A stretch of DNA of 64,000 nucleotides from Myxocyprinus asiaticus (GCF_019703515.2 NC_059372.1:20016931-20080930); one strand, 5' to 3'; counted from the stretch's first letter, positions 32,026 to 47,000 are shown. The notes: generated by a model from the letters alone, not told the origin. Translations and numbers: made by a program.

Positions 32026-35000
32026 ATGCGTCTGAGGCGACGAATGTCCCCCCTGAAGCTTGCTGTTCTGGGGGGAACGCTTTTCATGGTGGTTCTGGTG
32101 GTGCTCCAGAGGGATGTTGGCAGTGCTTCACTTCAGGATCCCTGGCTGCGAGATCTCTCTGACAAAAAGGAGAAAGTTTTTGAGATTGTTCGGGGGGCAG
32201 TCAATAATTTTGCTTTCCAAATTGGAGCCCCTCAGCCCCTATCGGTGGAGCTACAACCCACCATTAACCAAAACTGCCCCTCGGGCTTCTACACGCAAGT
32301 AGAACTGAAACCATGGATGGAGAGACCTCCACAGGACCCTCAGAGCCTCGGAGCTGATGGCAAAGCTTTCCAAAAAGACAGCATGTCTCCAGAGGAGGAG
32401 AAGGAAAAAGAGGAGGGCATGACCAGGCACTGCTTTAACCAGTTTGCCAGTGACCGGATCTCCCTGCACCGCAGTCTTGGAGATGACACCCGCCCGCCTG
32501 AGTAAGAATGGGCTTATTGTTTGGCACCATGAGAAAATGCAGAATACGAACAATTAGTTCAATTCAACAACCTATCCAGCATAATAATGATTCCCTTCAC
32601 AGAATTAAAGGGATTGTTTATGCAAAATGAAAATTCTCTCATTATTTACTCACCCTCATGCCATCCCAGATATGTATGACTTTCCTCCTTCTGCTGAACT
32701 CAAAGATTTTTAGAAGAATATTTCAGCTCAGTTGGTCCATACAATGCAAGTGAATGGTGACCAGACCTTCTAAACTCCAAAAATCACATAAATGCCATGT
32801 AAAAGTAATCCATATAACTCCAGTGGTTTAATCCATATCTCCAAAAGCAATATGATTGGTGTGGTTGAGAAACAGATCAATATAAAAGTCTTTTTTGGCC
32901 TTAATGTGATTTTTGGACCTTCTAAGGTCTGGTCACCATTCACTTGCATTGTAAGGACAAAGATAGCTGTGATTATTCTTCAAAAAATCTTTGTATATCC
33001 TTTAAAGAGAGTTCACTCACAAATTGAAATTCTATCATCATTTACTCACTCACATGTTGTTCCAAACACTCTTTCTTGCTCTCTTTCATGGAATGCAAAA
33101 GATGTTTACCATTGATTATTTTTTCCATACAATGAAAGTGAATGGTGACTTGAGGCTAATATTTTGCCTAAACATCTCCTTGGTTTTCCTAAAAAGAAAG
33201 AAAATCATCTGGGTTTGGAACAACATGAGTGAGTTAATGATGTAGTTTTCATTTTCGGGTCTTATGTCTTATGGGCAGCACTCATTGCCTGCTTTCTAAT
33301 GTTTGCTGGCAGTTTACATAACTCTAATTTATGATGATCCATTTTATTTGTCAATACAAGTTCTAAGGATTGGACTTGTTGATTTAAGGGCATGGACTGA
33401 GGCTGTATAAATGCTGGCCAAACATTCATTGTAGATTAGAATTTTTACTGTTCTGCGGCTCAAGCAATTTTCTAATCAGACCTTCACCTGTTGCATTTCA
33501 GATGCTTCTAAAGTAGGTGGAGGCATTATGTTTCCAGTTTTATCTAATCATATTTGTATTCTGTTCTGAATAACAGGCAATAAGAAACTCATTTTTATAC
33601 TTCTGCAAAATACTTGGCAACATGTTTAAACTTGTTGGGTTTAGGAATTGTGTTTTAAGAGTATTACTTTCCACATTTTGATCAAACTTTTAATGGATTT
33701 TATTTATACAGCACCTTTCCAAAGCTCAAGGTTGTGGGATAAGATTTAAGCTGAAGTGTGTAATTTGTTCACCCCTTGGGGTGCAGAATTGCAAAAATAA
33801 TGACTATTGATTTCCCAAACACGAGCATCCCAACTGGCCCAACATCGTAATATTGACTCAACCACTGGCTTAAGTTTGGGCTGAGATTGAAAAAGTATTT
33901 TAACAAATATTACACACTTCACCTTCTATTTTAAGTAATTGAGAGTACAGTGTATTTTCGATATGATTTCAGTATTTCACCATACATCTCTTACAGGTGT
34001 GTCGAGCGAAAGTTTCGCCGCTGTCCTCCTCTTCCGACCACAAGTGTGATCATTGTTTTCCACAACGAGGCGTGGTCAACACTTTTACGTACCGTGTACA
34101 GTGTGCTGCACACCTCCCCGGCAGTTTTCCTTAAGGAAATCATAATGGTGGATGATGCCAGCACAGCAGGTGGGCACGGCTTTATCACTTTATGTCCTGT
34201 AAAAATTAACCATGCTCTTGAGGTGAGAGGCATCAATGCTAACCCCCTGTTAACACTGTACAAAGTTGTGCTACATTTTAAGCCTGGCCTATAAGTACAA
34301 TGTATTTTACATACATTTATGACACTTGCATGGCAAAGCATTTAAAATAATCATTATTGGTGTGCAAATATCATATGCTTGAAAATTACATTTTATTTGA
34401 TATATTTTATTGTGTAAGGGTCATGAAACTTTTAGCTGAATTTTAGTTTCTTGACTAAGTTTTTTTTGGTTGACGTTAACTTAAGATTGTTTTTATGTTT
34501 AAAGTAATATTCCGGGTTCAGTACAAGTTAAGGTCAATCGACAGCATTTGTGGCATAATGGTATCACAAAAAATTATTTAGACTCATTCTTATTTAGACT
34601 TTAAACTCGATGTAATATGAACTAACAATTAACAATTGTGTTTTTATCCACTAACATTAACCAAGATTAATAAATTCTGTTAAAAAATATTGTTCATTCG
34701 TGATAGCTAATGCATTAAATAATGTTAACAAACTGAACCTTATTGGAAAGTGTTACCAAATTTTCTGAGGTAATGAGATATTCATCAGAATTTTCTGATC
34801 ATATGTTTAATGGAAACAAAGTAAATAGATGTCAAATTTAGCGCTAGTGATAAGATAAAGGAAATGTGTCAGCTCGCTTGAACTGTCTCACCACAGGAAA
34901 TGTTAGAGTGCAACGTGCACTGAAGTTCAGTTTTTATTTTTAGATACAGAAATATGTCACGTTGAGCAATTGTCAATAAAAGTTACGGTTGACTTGAGAC

Positions 35001-38000
35001 AGAATTTTTAACAACTGTTATGTATCCTTAAAGCTGAAGTGTGTAATTTTTTTTCAATTTTGTTAAAATACTTTCTCTTATCCCAGCTCAATATGCAGAG
35101 ACAACTATAAGTAAGCCAAGTGTGGACAGTGTGGCTCTGTCGCCATCAAAACATTGCTCAGTTTGTTTCAGGATCCTGACCAGCCTGACATGGTAACTGT
35201 CAGTATGTTTACATACACCTTCAAAGTTCGATTTCAGTCAGACTTAAGGTCTTTGCACACCAGAGGCAACGCGATAATGCGAAACGCGTTGCGGACAAAT
35301 GGCTTTTCACATTAAAAGCGAGGTGAATGATTGCTGTTAACACATTCACGCCTTTACAATAGGTGGCGCTAATCGACAAGCAATTTTACTACGGTACGGT
35401 AGTTGGAGCAAAGCACCTTTCAGCTGGTCTGCTGTTCGCCCATCACAAGTGACGAGCTACTTAAGTTTGCAAAACCACCATGATATCGCAATCCAAAAGA
35501 CAAGCAAATTCTCTAACGTGCAGATTGAAAAAAGAAAACCCGTTTCTCTACAAGCTGTAGTATTGGTGATGAGTTTGTTGTTGATTAGTTTGTCTAGAAA
35601 GAAAATATTCAAGACACTTCACAAGCTATTTCAGTTCAACTGCTGGACAAGTTGACTGACTGTTTTATCATGTGTACACTGTCTGAGGGGTGATTAGAAT
35701 GATTCAAATGCGAAGAATAATATTAACGCTTAAAACAGTGTAAATTGGAACAATACTAATTATATGCCACTGCCACACATACTGTATATACCTGTTATGT
35801 ACATTTGTTTAAAATCACTGTGTGATGCACATGTAATGACTGTAAAAAACAAAACAAAAACATCCAAATGTTATCAATTGGAACAGTGCTGATTGTGTCT
35901 TATTGCCATGTTACATCTACTTGTTGCTCAAAACCCTGCATGTTACGATTAATAGTGACGACATTTAAACGCTTCAACGGTCTGTATAATGCAAGCAAAA
36001 GGTTTTCTTCCTTGAGTTCCTTCAGTGTTTTAATGTCAAAACAGCTTTCTGTGCTTTAGCGCCACTGGTTGCGCTGAATCTGGGAACCACAGTGGCTCCT
36101 CCTGACATCCAAAGCCTATGTTTTACCGGACCGAGTATTTAATTGCCAGGCAAAAAAACAAAAAAAAAACCTTGCTTTGTCGGCACATGAATGTTCGTTC
36201 CACCTGTGAATGACTTTGTTGGAATCCATTGTTTTTATTCAAAATGTTAATCTTAAAGGGTTCACCCAAAAATGATAATTCTCTCACTTACTCACATTCC
36301 CAGGTGTGTATGACTGACTTTTCTTTCCTGAACACAAAGATTTTTAGAAGAATATTTCAGCTCTGTAGGTCCATACAATGCAAGTGAATGGGTACCAAAA
36401 TTTAAAAGCGCCAAAAAGCACATAAAGGCCCAGTAGAAGTAATTCATAAGACTCCAGTGATTAAATCCATGTTTTCAGAAGTGATATGATAGGTCTGGGT
36501 GAGAAACAGATCAGTATTTATTTTCACAATAAATTCTCCTCCCTGCCCAATAGGTGGTGATCTGCAAAAAGAATGTGAATTGCCAAAAACCAAAGAAGAA
36601 AGTGAAAGTGGAGATTGATAGTAAAAAAAAAAAGAGGAGAAAAAAAAGGACTTGAATATTAATCTGTTTCTCACCCACAATAATCATATATCTTTTGATA
36701 GATATGGATTAAACCACTGGAGTCATATGGATTACTTTAATGGTGACTTCATGTGCTTTTGGAGCTTCAAAAATGTTGTTCATTTTTTTCCTTTTAAGCC
36801 AGTTTGTCTTTTAAATGTCATGTAAACGCTTTATTTGTCTTCGGTGGCTAAACCAATGCCGGGACCATCTGTTTTCCGACCAATGGCAGACAAGGCGAAT
36901 GTTTGGAAAAACCTGTTTAAATTAATTTTAGCAATTCCTTTTGGTGATGGTAGTGGCACAGAAATGACACTTTAAACAATCATCCCCCTATAAAAGGTCT
37001 ATATTCTTAGGTGATCTAAAAAGCATTTTCACAGTCTGAAACTCTGGTTTTTGTAGTTTGAGAAGCTCTTTGGTGGTTTAGACATGATCTTCTTTATTCT
37101 TGTGTGTTCCTGCAGACCACCTACAAGGTAAACTGGATGAGTACGTGAAGTCACTGAAGATCGTGAAGGTTGTGCGTCAGCCAGAGAGGAAGGGTCTCAT
37201 CACGGCGAGGCTCCTTGGGGCCAGCAAAGCTCAGGGGGAAATCCTCACCTTCCTGGATGCCCACTGTACGCATTGCATCACACTTAAGAATGGCCCTGCC
37301 CAGTTTTTACAATTGCATTTTCACAAGACATTCCAGTTTCTGTTTGCACATAATTTAACAACTCAGTCTTGTTCTATGTGTGGCTGAATAGATTAGTGTG
37401 CATAAGTGGTTTTTCAGGAACACAGGAATGCACAGATTCACAGGCGCACAAGAATGATCTGGGAGCGGTTCTTGTCATTTGTAAAATTATGAGGGTGTGA
37501 CAAAGAGGCTAGTATGTGATCACACTGAGCCTTGTATGCAACATGCATGACTTAAGCATTGAGGCCAAGAAATGTGACGCCTGATGCTTTGTTTCTAATA
37601 TTTTACCTTCCGTGAAATATGGTGCATCAAGCCAGCGTAAATGAAAATATGCAACTCAAAGCCTTAAGTCATTTTTTTTTCCTGCTAATGATCTCTCTTG
37701 TTGTTAAAGGTGAGTGCTTCCATGGCTGGCTTGAGCCGCTCCTTGCTCGTATTGTTGAGGAACCTACTGCGGTGGTGAGCCCCGAAATCACATCCATTGA
37801 TTTAAACACCTTCCAGTTCCACAAGCCCGTGGCAACTGCGCGTGCCCACAACAGAGGAAATTTCGACTGGAGTCTCACATTTGGCTGGGAGGGAATTCCA
37901 GACTATGAAAATGCTAAACGCAAAGATGAGACCTACCCAGTAAAGTGAGTTATGCATTCTTTTTAACCCTCAATTTAAAGGAGTCATGACATGCCTTCTT

Positions 38001-41000
38001 ATTTTAATTAGAGCTGTCTGAATTAACGCGTTAACGCATTAAGTTTTCTTAATTGCAATTAACGTATTTACCGTTAATCAGGGTTGGGGAGTAATGGAAT
38101 ACATGTAACGGGATTACGTATTTAAAATACAAAATATAAGTAACCGTATTCCACTACAGTTACAATTGTAATCATTGGTAATTAGAATACAGTTACATTC
38201 AAAAAGTATTTTGATTACTGAAGAGATTACTTTGCATTTTATTGTCATTTGTTTCATTTAATATTTAGTCCTTTCAGATGGAAAACATTTATACATATAA
38301 ATGATGCGATTCAAAGTGCATTTGAACAGCGGTGAAACACTTTCTTATGATGTGTTACATTCATACGAGCAGACAGAGAAGTACGTTTGAAGCAGAAGAA
38401 ATAGAAATAAACCTTGTGTAAATTGTCAGCTTTACGCTAAGCTAAAATGCTATTTCTAGCCATTTTACATGCACATGTTACCAGGCACGATCATATTTTA
38501 TCAAGAAAATTCACGTTGGATAATTTCTTTTTTTCTAGTAAGACCTTTGATATTAGGGCAAAAATCGTATTCTTGATGACAATTTTTGTATTGTTTTCCT
38601 GTAAAAATATCTAAAATCCTTAACTAGATCAGTTAGATTGATCTTGTTTTAGAAACAACACTGCGTAAGATATTTAGGTTTTTCAGAGAATGTATTTTTA
38701 ACATGTATTTTGTCTTACTGTATTGGCAGAGTTTTTATAGTCAAAACAAGTGAACAAATCTACTAGTGCTGAAAAAGTAATCTAAAGTATTTAGAATACG
38801 TTACTGACCTTGAATAATCTAACGGAATTACATTTTACAACATGTATTCTGTAATCTGTAGTGGAATACATTTCAGAAGTAACCCTCCCAACCCTGCCGT
38901 TAATACAGCAAAACCAGCATAACCACTTGTTGAGAAGGGCGGAATTTTTGCGATGTTTCCACCCAGAGTCATTACGCTGATGCACATTTCGCTAGTAGAG
39001 CGTACAAGCTTAGCATAAAATAGCATAATGAAGTGGTCCCATAGATATTCTATGGACGGTACTGTCATAACTGGTGTTTTAGGGCTACTTGGTTGTAACA
39101 CACTAGTTGACGGTAACACTCTCTCCTTTGATAGAGGTTCTTATTGAAGTAAATAATATAATCTCTGCACAAACAAACAGTGCTTCTGTGATAAAATGGA
39201 GAAAGGACCTCTTATTGCTATTTGATGAACAAAACCAGCTCAGATGGGTGATAGGCTGAAAAATACTTTATTTCTATGTAAGGCGCATTTTAATTACCAC
39301 AGAAGCATGTCAAGTCTTAACCATCACCAAAACACAGAATGAGATGTTTTTGTTTTTGGCTTCACAATCGCTGTAACAAAGAGGATGGCCACAGTCTACC
39401 GGCAGATTAATATTTTGTAGGATTTGAGTTTAATCCTACCATTACAATGAAAATGCAACAAGTGGGGACTAGTTTTTTCAATTAGTCAACCTTCCATTTA
39501 GACTTTGGGAAAAGTTTAATATTACTTGAATTGGTGCTATTTTAGTGCATTTCTATCTTTTATACTGTGGAAGGCTTTATTTGGAAAATGTTAATAAAGC
39601 ATTATATTGTTATATTTTGTTGTGTTCTTTCCTAAGAAGGAAATAAATGCATTTTGATAAGTATTATATAGTGTCAAATTTAAAGGAAATAAATGCATTT
39701 TGACAAAAGTGTATATATAGTGTCAAATTTCAGCACTTTCCATATTTGCAATTTAATCGCGATTACAAAAAATTATGTGATTAATTGCTATTAAAAAAAA
39801 TGTTTTGTGACTGGTTAAGTGCTCATGAAAAAGATGTTTTTAGCCGTTTTTTGAAGACAGAAAGTGAGTCAGCTTCACGGATGGAGTTGGGAAGGTCATT
39901 CCACCAACGTGGTATGATGAAGCCAAAGGTCCGGGAAAGTATTTTGGTGCCTCTTGTGTTGGTACAACAAGGCGGCATTCCTTAGCCATGTTGTGTGGCC
40001 TGTTCAGAGAGGAAGAGTCTTATCTTCCTGATATTGTAGAGTGTAAATCTACATAATCTTGCGGTCTTTGAGATGTGGTCTGAAATTTAGTTTATCGATG
40101 GTTACCCCTAGATTTATGACCATTTTGAAAGGCGTTACTGTAGTTGCACCCAGCTGCATGGTGGTGATGTGTTCAACAGTAAGGTTGGCTGGAAAGACAA
40201 GGAGTTCAGTCTTGGCTGGGTTAAGTTGCAGGTGGTGTTCCTTCATCCAGGCCGAGATGTCTGCCAGGCAGGCAGAGATTCGAGCAGTCACTGTGGTGTT
40301 GTTGGGCTTGAAAGACAAATAGTTGCGTGTTATCAGCGTAGCAGTGGTAAGAGAAACCGTGTGCCTGAATGATGGGTCCCAGTGATGTTGTGTATATAGA
40401 GAAGAGAAGTGGCACAAGCAATGAACCCTGAGGTACCCCAGTAAGTAGCTGATGTGGCTTGGACACCTCACCTCTCCAGGCCACCTTGAAGGACCTACCT
40501 GAGAGATAGGAATTAAACCAATCAAGCACAGTTCCTGTGATGCCCAGTGAACAGAGGGTGGAGAGTAAGATCTGATGGTTGACTTTGTCGAAGGCTGCAG
40601 AAAGGTCCAGTAGAATCGGGATGGATGATCTGGATTCAGCTTTCGCCTGTCTCAGTGACAGACAGCAGGGTAGTCTCGGTGGATTGTCCACTTTTGAAGC
40701 CTGACTGATTGTCATCCAGCAGCTTGTTCTGTGAGAGATAGGCAGATATTTGATTGAAAACTGGCCTTTCAAGTATTTGTGCCATGAATGGGATGAGAGA
40801 GACTGGTCTGTAGTGTTCCATTTGTGTGGGGTTAAATGCGGGTTTCTTCAGCAGCGGGGTTACTCGAGCCTGCTTAAATGTAGTGGGAAAAGTGCCAGTA
40901 AGTAGAGATGTGTTAATTATGTGTGTGGGTGCAGGTAGGACGGATGGAGAGATGGCCTGGAGAAGGTGGGAAGGAATGGAGTCTAGGGAACAGGTGGTGG

Positions 41001-44000
41001 GGTGGTTGGAGAGGAGGAGTTTAGAGACCTCAGTGTCAGTCATAGAACATAGAGGCGTTGCATACAGGAGATGGGTGTTTGACAGGGTGAGGTGCTGATG
41101 GTTGTAACCTTATTAGTAAAAAAATGTGGCGAAGAAATCTGCTGTCAGTGATGTGTCAGGTGGTGGAGGAAGAGGACAGAGAAGTGTGTTGAATGTTCTA
41201 AACAAGCTGCAAGTGTCTGGTGCTGTTGATCTTGTTCTGGTAGTAGGAAGTTTTTGCAGATTTAACGTTATCTGAATAAGTTGCAAGCAGAGACTTATAC
41301 TTGCCTAGATCTGCTTGATCTTTAGATTTCAGTCCGATGTTCACGAAGGACGTCAGAAAGCCTGGGGTTGGGTAGTGTAGTATGTGCTGGCCTTGAGGAG
41401 AGAGGACAGATGTCATCTAGACAGGTTGTTAACGTAGAGCTTAGTGTATCTGTAGCAGTGTTTACATCAAGGGTGGAAAATACATTTTGTGTGGGAAGAG
41501 AGGTAGAGACAGCAGTGAAAAGGCATGTGGGTGAAAGAGAACGGAGGTTACGGCAAAAGGAAACCAAAGGTGGAGTCTGTTTTAATGTAGATGGGAGAGT
41601 CATGTTGAATTGAACAAAGTAGTGATCAGAGACATGTAAAGGAGTAATGAGAATATATTGGTCCTTGCTATAGGTTAAATAAAAATTCTAAACGAATAAA
41701 CAATGTTTGAAAATGTTATGCTTAAATTTCACTGACAGCAGTTACACTCAATAACTTAAAGCTACACTATGTATCTAAAAAAAAAAAAATGTTATTAATG
41801 AGAGAGTGCAACAAAAATCCATCTTCCAAACCATGTATTTACCCAAATACACTTTGATAAACCTATAATAATGATTTATGTTTACAGCTGAACGAGAAAA
41901 ATTGACCATGGATCATTCAAAACGGCAAACCTCCAGGGAATCACTGGTTGTAAAAACAAAGAAACCCTGAACAGAGCAGAGTCTGCAAGCAAAAAGGGAA
42001 AGCGGCAGTCCGTAATAAAACCCGAATCAACATTGGCTTGGCTTTTCAGATGTGGCGATAACTCGGAGATCTGAAAGGATTTAAAAGCGACCCAGAGATT
42101 TTTTTTTTTTGTGTGTGTGTAGTGAAATACAATAATTATACTGTAATCGGTGCAGAACTTTTCACTGGCTAGCACACTTTTCACTTTTTCTTTGTAACAG
42201 TAATCATTTATATAAATAAATCCTTTAGTCCTAGGCTTGCTAAGGACATGTGAGTCTTGAAATTATGTTGACCACTGTTTGGTAACTATGACAATCTATA
42301 TATTAGTTATTACCGTGGTCTAATTGGCCAGAATATCCTGCAATTATAAAAACTTTACAACGTTTGACCTCATCAGATTTGCAATCGTTATGTCTAATGT
42401 TAACGAACATTGCCTAACTTTTGTAACGTCATTTAATTTCAAAACATCAATGTTTCCAATAAGTCAAAACAACAGCATATATGGCACTTATCTGCTCAGA
42501 TGACATGTTTTCAAATATCCGTCTTTTCCTTTCTTTCGTTATTTATTTGTCCATTCGCTCTGATAAGATGTCCTGTATCCGTGTGTACAGCGGTGCCTCG
42601 AACCACATTCATCCATGCAGAGGAGCAGAGCTGAACCACAACCAAAACAATGTTCTTCCACAAGATGCATGCAGACTTATTTTTTAACCGCTAGAGGGCC
42701 AAAAGTTACATAGTGTAGCTTTAATATTAGAATTCTTCATCCCATAATTTATTACATTAGCCATTTATTTTGAACTGATTTATGCTTTTTCTTTCTATTT
42801 AACAAATGTTTATTTTGTCTGGGAGAAGCAGATATATGATCTGATGATATAACACTGGTTGATTAATTTACAAAGTTATCGATACTTTAGTGTAGGCTAC
42901 ATGTTGTGTACACACACTGTGTTTTTGATGGAACTTGCTGTAAATATTAGAATGTTACATTGTTGAGAATTGATAGTTATTGTTACTTTACCTTGATATT
43001 AGGTGGTTTGGTATGGGAATGCTTGGAATTTTCACCTTTGTGTTCCTAAGACCTGGACTTTTATGAATGGGATTCTTATGAATGAGATTACTTGATTGGT
43101 TGTATCAAGTTTCTTTTGAGTATTAAATGAACAGCTTTAATTTCTTAGATTGCCATGACCACATATTTAAAATGATTACTGATATTTTATTTCTCCTAGG
43201 CTAATTTAAGGTAAACTAGTGTAATTCACTAATAAAGGATTATTCTGGGTTCAATACAGTTTAATCTCAATCAGCAGCAATTGTGGCATAATGTTGATTA
43301 CCACAACATTGTCTCTCTTCTTTAAAAATGAAGCAAAGATTTAGGTTACAGTGAAGCACCTAAATTTGAAGTGAATGGGGCAAATGTTTCGAGGGTTTCA
43401 CAGCAGAAGTGTGACACTTATAATTTTATAAAAGTTACACATTTATTCTTCTGTTAAAACGTGTGTATAACTTATCTTCACAAGTATTAACTATAGACAA
43501 ACAACAATGTGCTTTAAGCTAACAACACATTATAATCTGTCATGTCTTTTTCGAACACATCCCATTTAAACCTTCACAGTGCTGTGGAAAAGTAAGTTAA
43601 CCCTTGGATTTAATTACTAGTAAATCTTTCTTTGGCAGCAGTAATCTCAACTAAGCATTTCTGGTAGCTGCGGATTAGACCTGCACACGTTCAGAAGGAA
43701 TTTTGGACCATTCTTCCCCACAGAATTGCTTCAGCTCAGCTATATTCTTAGAATGTCTGGTGTGAACGGCTCTCTTGAGGTCATTCCACAGCATCTCTAT
43801 TGGGTTAAGGTCTGGGCTCTGATTGGGCCACTCCAAAAGGTGGATTATCTTTTTTTTTTTTTTTTTTTTTTTAAGCCATTCTGTAGTGGGTTTACTTCGA
43901 TGTTTAGAGTCATTGTCTGTTGCATCACCCAGCTTCTACTCCGCTTCAGCTGGCGCACAGCCACCCTGACATTATTCTGTCATTATTATTATATGTTGAT

Positions 44001-47000
44001 AAACTTGCTAATTCATTTTTCCCTCGATGCTTCTTTGGGGCCTGGAACGCTTGCCATCAAAGCAGCCCCAAATCATGATGCTCCCTCCACCGTATTTCAC
44101 CGTTGGGATGATTTTTTTCATGTTCGTATACGGTGCCCTTTTTACGCTACACATGGTGCTGTGTGTTCTTCCCAAACAATTCAACCTTAGTTTCATCAGT
44201 TCATAAACAAAAATTCCCAGTAGCGTTGTGGAGTGTCAAGGTAGTCAAGGCAAACTTCAGGCATGCAGCAATGTTTTTGTTGGAAAGCAAAACATTCCTT
44301 TGTGGTATCCTGCCATAGCCACCATGCCTGTTTAATGTTTTCTGTATATTAGACTCATGAACAGAGATGTTAACCAGTTCCAATTATTACTTCATGTCTT
44401 TAGCTGTCACTCTAGGATTCTTTTTTACTTCATTTAGCATTCTGTGTGTGTCCTTTGAGTCATCTTGGCTGAACGGCTACTTCTAGGGAGAGTAGCCACA
44501 GTAGCTATTAAATCATTTCCATTTATAGACCGTTTGTATAACTGTGGACAGATGAATATTTAAGCTTTTCAAGATAACTTTGTTACCCTTTCAGCTTTAT
44601 GCAAAGCAACAATTCTTGATCGCAGCTCTTCTGAGATCTTTTTTTTTTTTTTTGCGAGGCATGGTCCACATCAGCAGATGCTTCTTGTGAATAGCAAACT
44701 CAAAATATTTGAGTGCTTTTTATAAGTCAAAGTAGCTCTAACCCACACCTTCAATCTCGTTTCAATTGGATGACAGGTTTGCCAACTCCTGACTCTAATT
44801 TGCTTTTGTTGATGTCATTAGCCTTGAGGTTCACATATTTTTTCCAACCTATGCTGTTTTTTGTTTTTTTACCCAATTTGGAATGCCCAATTCCCTATGC
44901 GCTTTTAAGTCCTCATGGTTGTGTAGTGATTCGCCTCAATCCGGGTGGTGGAGGAAGAATCTCAGTTGCCTCCATGTCTGAGACTGCCAACCCATGCATC
45001 TTATCACATGGCTTGTTGAGCACGTTGCCATGGAGACATAGCGCGTGTGGAGGCTTCATGCCATCCGCAGCATCCATGCTTAACTCGCCACGTGCACCAC
45101 AAAGAACGAACCACATTATAGCGACCACGAGAAGGTTACCCCACGTGACTCTACCCTCCCTAGCAACCGGGCCAATTTGGTTGCTTAGGAGACCTGGCTG
45201 GAGTCACTCAGCACGCCCTGGGATTCGAACTGGCGAACTCCAGGGGTGGTAGCCAGTGTATTTTACCATCAAGCTACCCAGGCCCCCCAATGCTCTGAAT
45301 GTTTGAATGATGTATTCAATATCTACAAGAACAATACAATTTGTATGTTATTAGTTAAAACATTTTACATCTACATCTGGCAGATGCTTTTATCCAAAGC
45401 GACTTACAGTGCCCTTATTACAGGGACAATCCACCTGGAGCAACCTGGATTTAAGTGCCTTGCTCAAGGACACAATGGTGGTGGCTGTGGAGATTGAACC
45501 AACAACCTTCTGCTTACCAGTTCAGTGCTTTAGTCCACTACACCACCACCACTCCTCAAAACAGATTGTTTGTTCATAATTGTAATTTAGATGATCAATC
45601 TAGGTTAAAACAAATTTATACATAAATGCAGATAATTCCAAAGGGTTCACATACTTTATCTTGCTGCTGTATTTGAGCTGTAAAGTTGTTTAAATTGTCA
45701 TTATTTACAGTTGTTTTAGGGTTTGTGGGCATAACATCATGGCAATAAAGTTATAAAATTGGATATAAATTTACACAGAAAAGGTAAGCGATTTTATCAC
45801 ACTAAATCATGTTAACACGCATATAGTTTACGTCTTGTGGCTATACTTTTGAAAACGGTGAGTATATTAATGTTTACGGATTTTCACCTCCATTAAGTGT
45901 CTCGCTGTAACCCAGATTTTTGCTTTTTTAATGAAAAATGACAAGTCGAAATTAAGTTTTATGGTAATCAACATTATGCAACAAATGCTGTCTTTTGCGC
46001 TTAACTTGTATTGAATCCGGAATATTCCTTTTAAGAGGCTACAGTTCCAGCTCTTTCATTCTATGTGTTTCTGTTTTCCCTTTCAGAACTCCCACATTTG
46101 CCGGTGGTTTATTCTCCATATCCAAGGCCTACTTTGAGAAAATTGGAACCTATGATGACAAGATGGAGATATGGGGTGGTGAAAATGTGGAGATGTCCTT
46201 CAGGGTTAGTTCTTGCTCTCCAGTCTTCAACTTTCTCCCATCCATCTTGTCACTTTGCATCTGTATTAATGAACCATCAATACAAGATTGCCTATTTTGC
46301 TTAAAGGGATATTCCACCCAAAAATTACAATTCTGTAATTTACTTAACCTCATATTGTTCTGAACCCAGATGACTTTCTTCCATGAAACAAGAAAATTAG
46401 ATATTAGGCAGAATGACTGCCTCAGTCACCATTCACTTTCATTGTATGGAAAAAAGATGTAATGAAAGTGAATGGTGACTGAGGGTAACATTCTCAGGGG
46501 TCCCACGTGTCCTGGAAAACCTGGAATATTGCAATGCAGTTTTCCAGTCATGGGATAACTCATGAAAAATTTGAAATACTTAAATGTCCTGGGAAATAAT
46601 TATTTGTCCTGAAAAATGTTTTTGTATAATAGAACTGCTAAAAAGGTTTTTGTTACATGCACAAAAACATGGTAATGATGGGTACTTGGAATAGCAGTCA
46701 AATACACACAATCGTATTGTTTTGTCACTGCCGGCAGCTGCACATTGTGAAACGTCAGTGGGTAACTGTGATGAATGAATCCCTGTCACATACTTTCTCT
46801 GCTCATCTGCTGTCATCTCTGCTTTGCTTCGACAAAATAGTTTGTATTGATATAGTACAAAAGAAAAAAAATTTCATTACAGCATTGCTGTTGTGTTAAC
46901 CACAGTTAGAAACTTTAGACAAGGATGATGGTCGGATCACTTTTTTTTATATATATTTTCCACCTGAGTTGGTAGTGTGATGATTCAGCCTTCACACCTC

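Larger units (their letters stand above)
43575..45671 (-). mobile_element. Tc1-like transposon carrying a SINE insertion, inactive
   Basis: Left end CACAGTGCTGTGGAAAAGTA with AACCCTTGGA; right end TTCCAAAGGGTTCACATACT with TTGCTGCTGTA, imperfectly inverted. Remains of transposase on the minus strand (e.g. [20 protein letters not shown] at about 44100-44040). A HAmo-like SINE and another repeat are inserted, enlarging it to 2.1 kb. In galnt6 intron 4. Confidence 0.75.
33997..46204 (+). other. galnt6: galnt6 exons 2-5: glycosyltransferase catalytic core
   Basis: Exon 2 (33997-34169) carries [12 protein letters not shown] and [18 protein letters not shown]. Exon 3 (37116-37265) carries [20 protein letters not shown] and ends inside the Cys codon after DAH. 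Exon 4 (37710-37944) carries [14 protein letters not shown] and [13 protein letters not shown]. Exon 5 (46087-46204) carries [19 protein letters not shown] and [13 protein letters not shown]. The split Cys codon (T|GT), the split Lys codon (AA|A) and all acceptors restore the frame exactly. Confidence 0.92.

Noticed and set aside
44713..45252. 179-residue plus-strand open frame
   Set aside because: Covers Tc1 end plus reverse SINE; no domain, repeats explain it.
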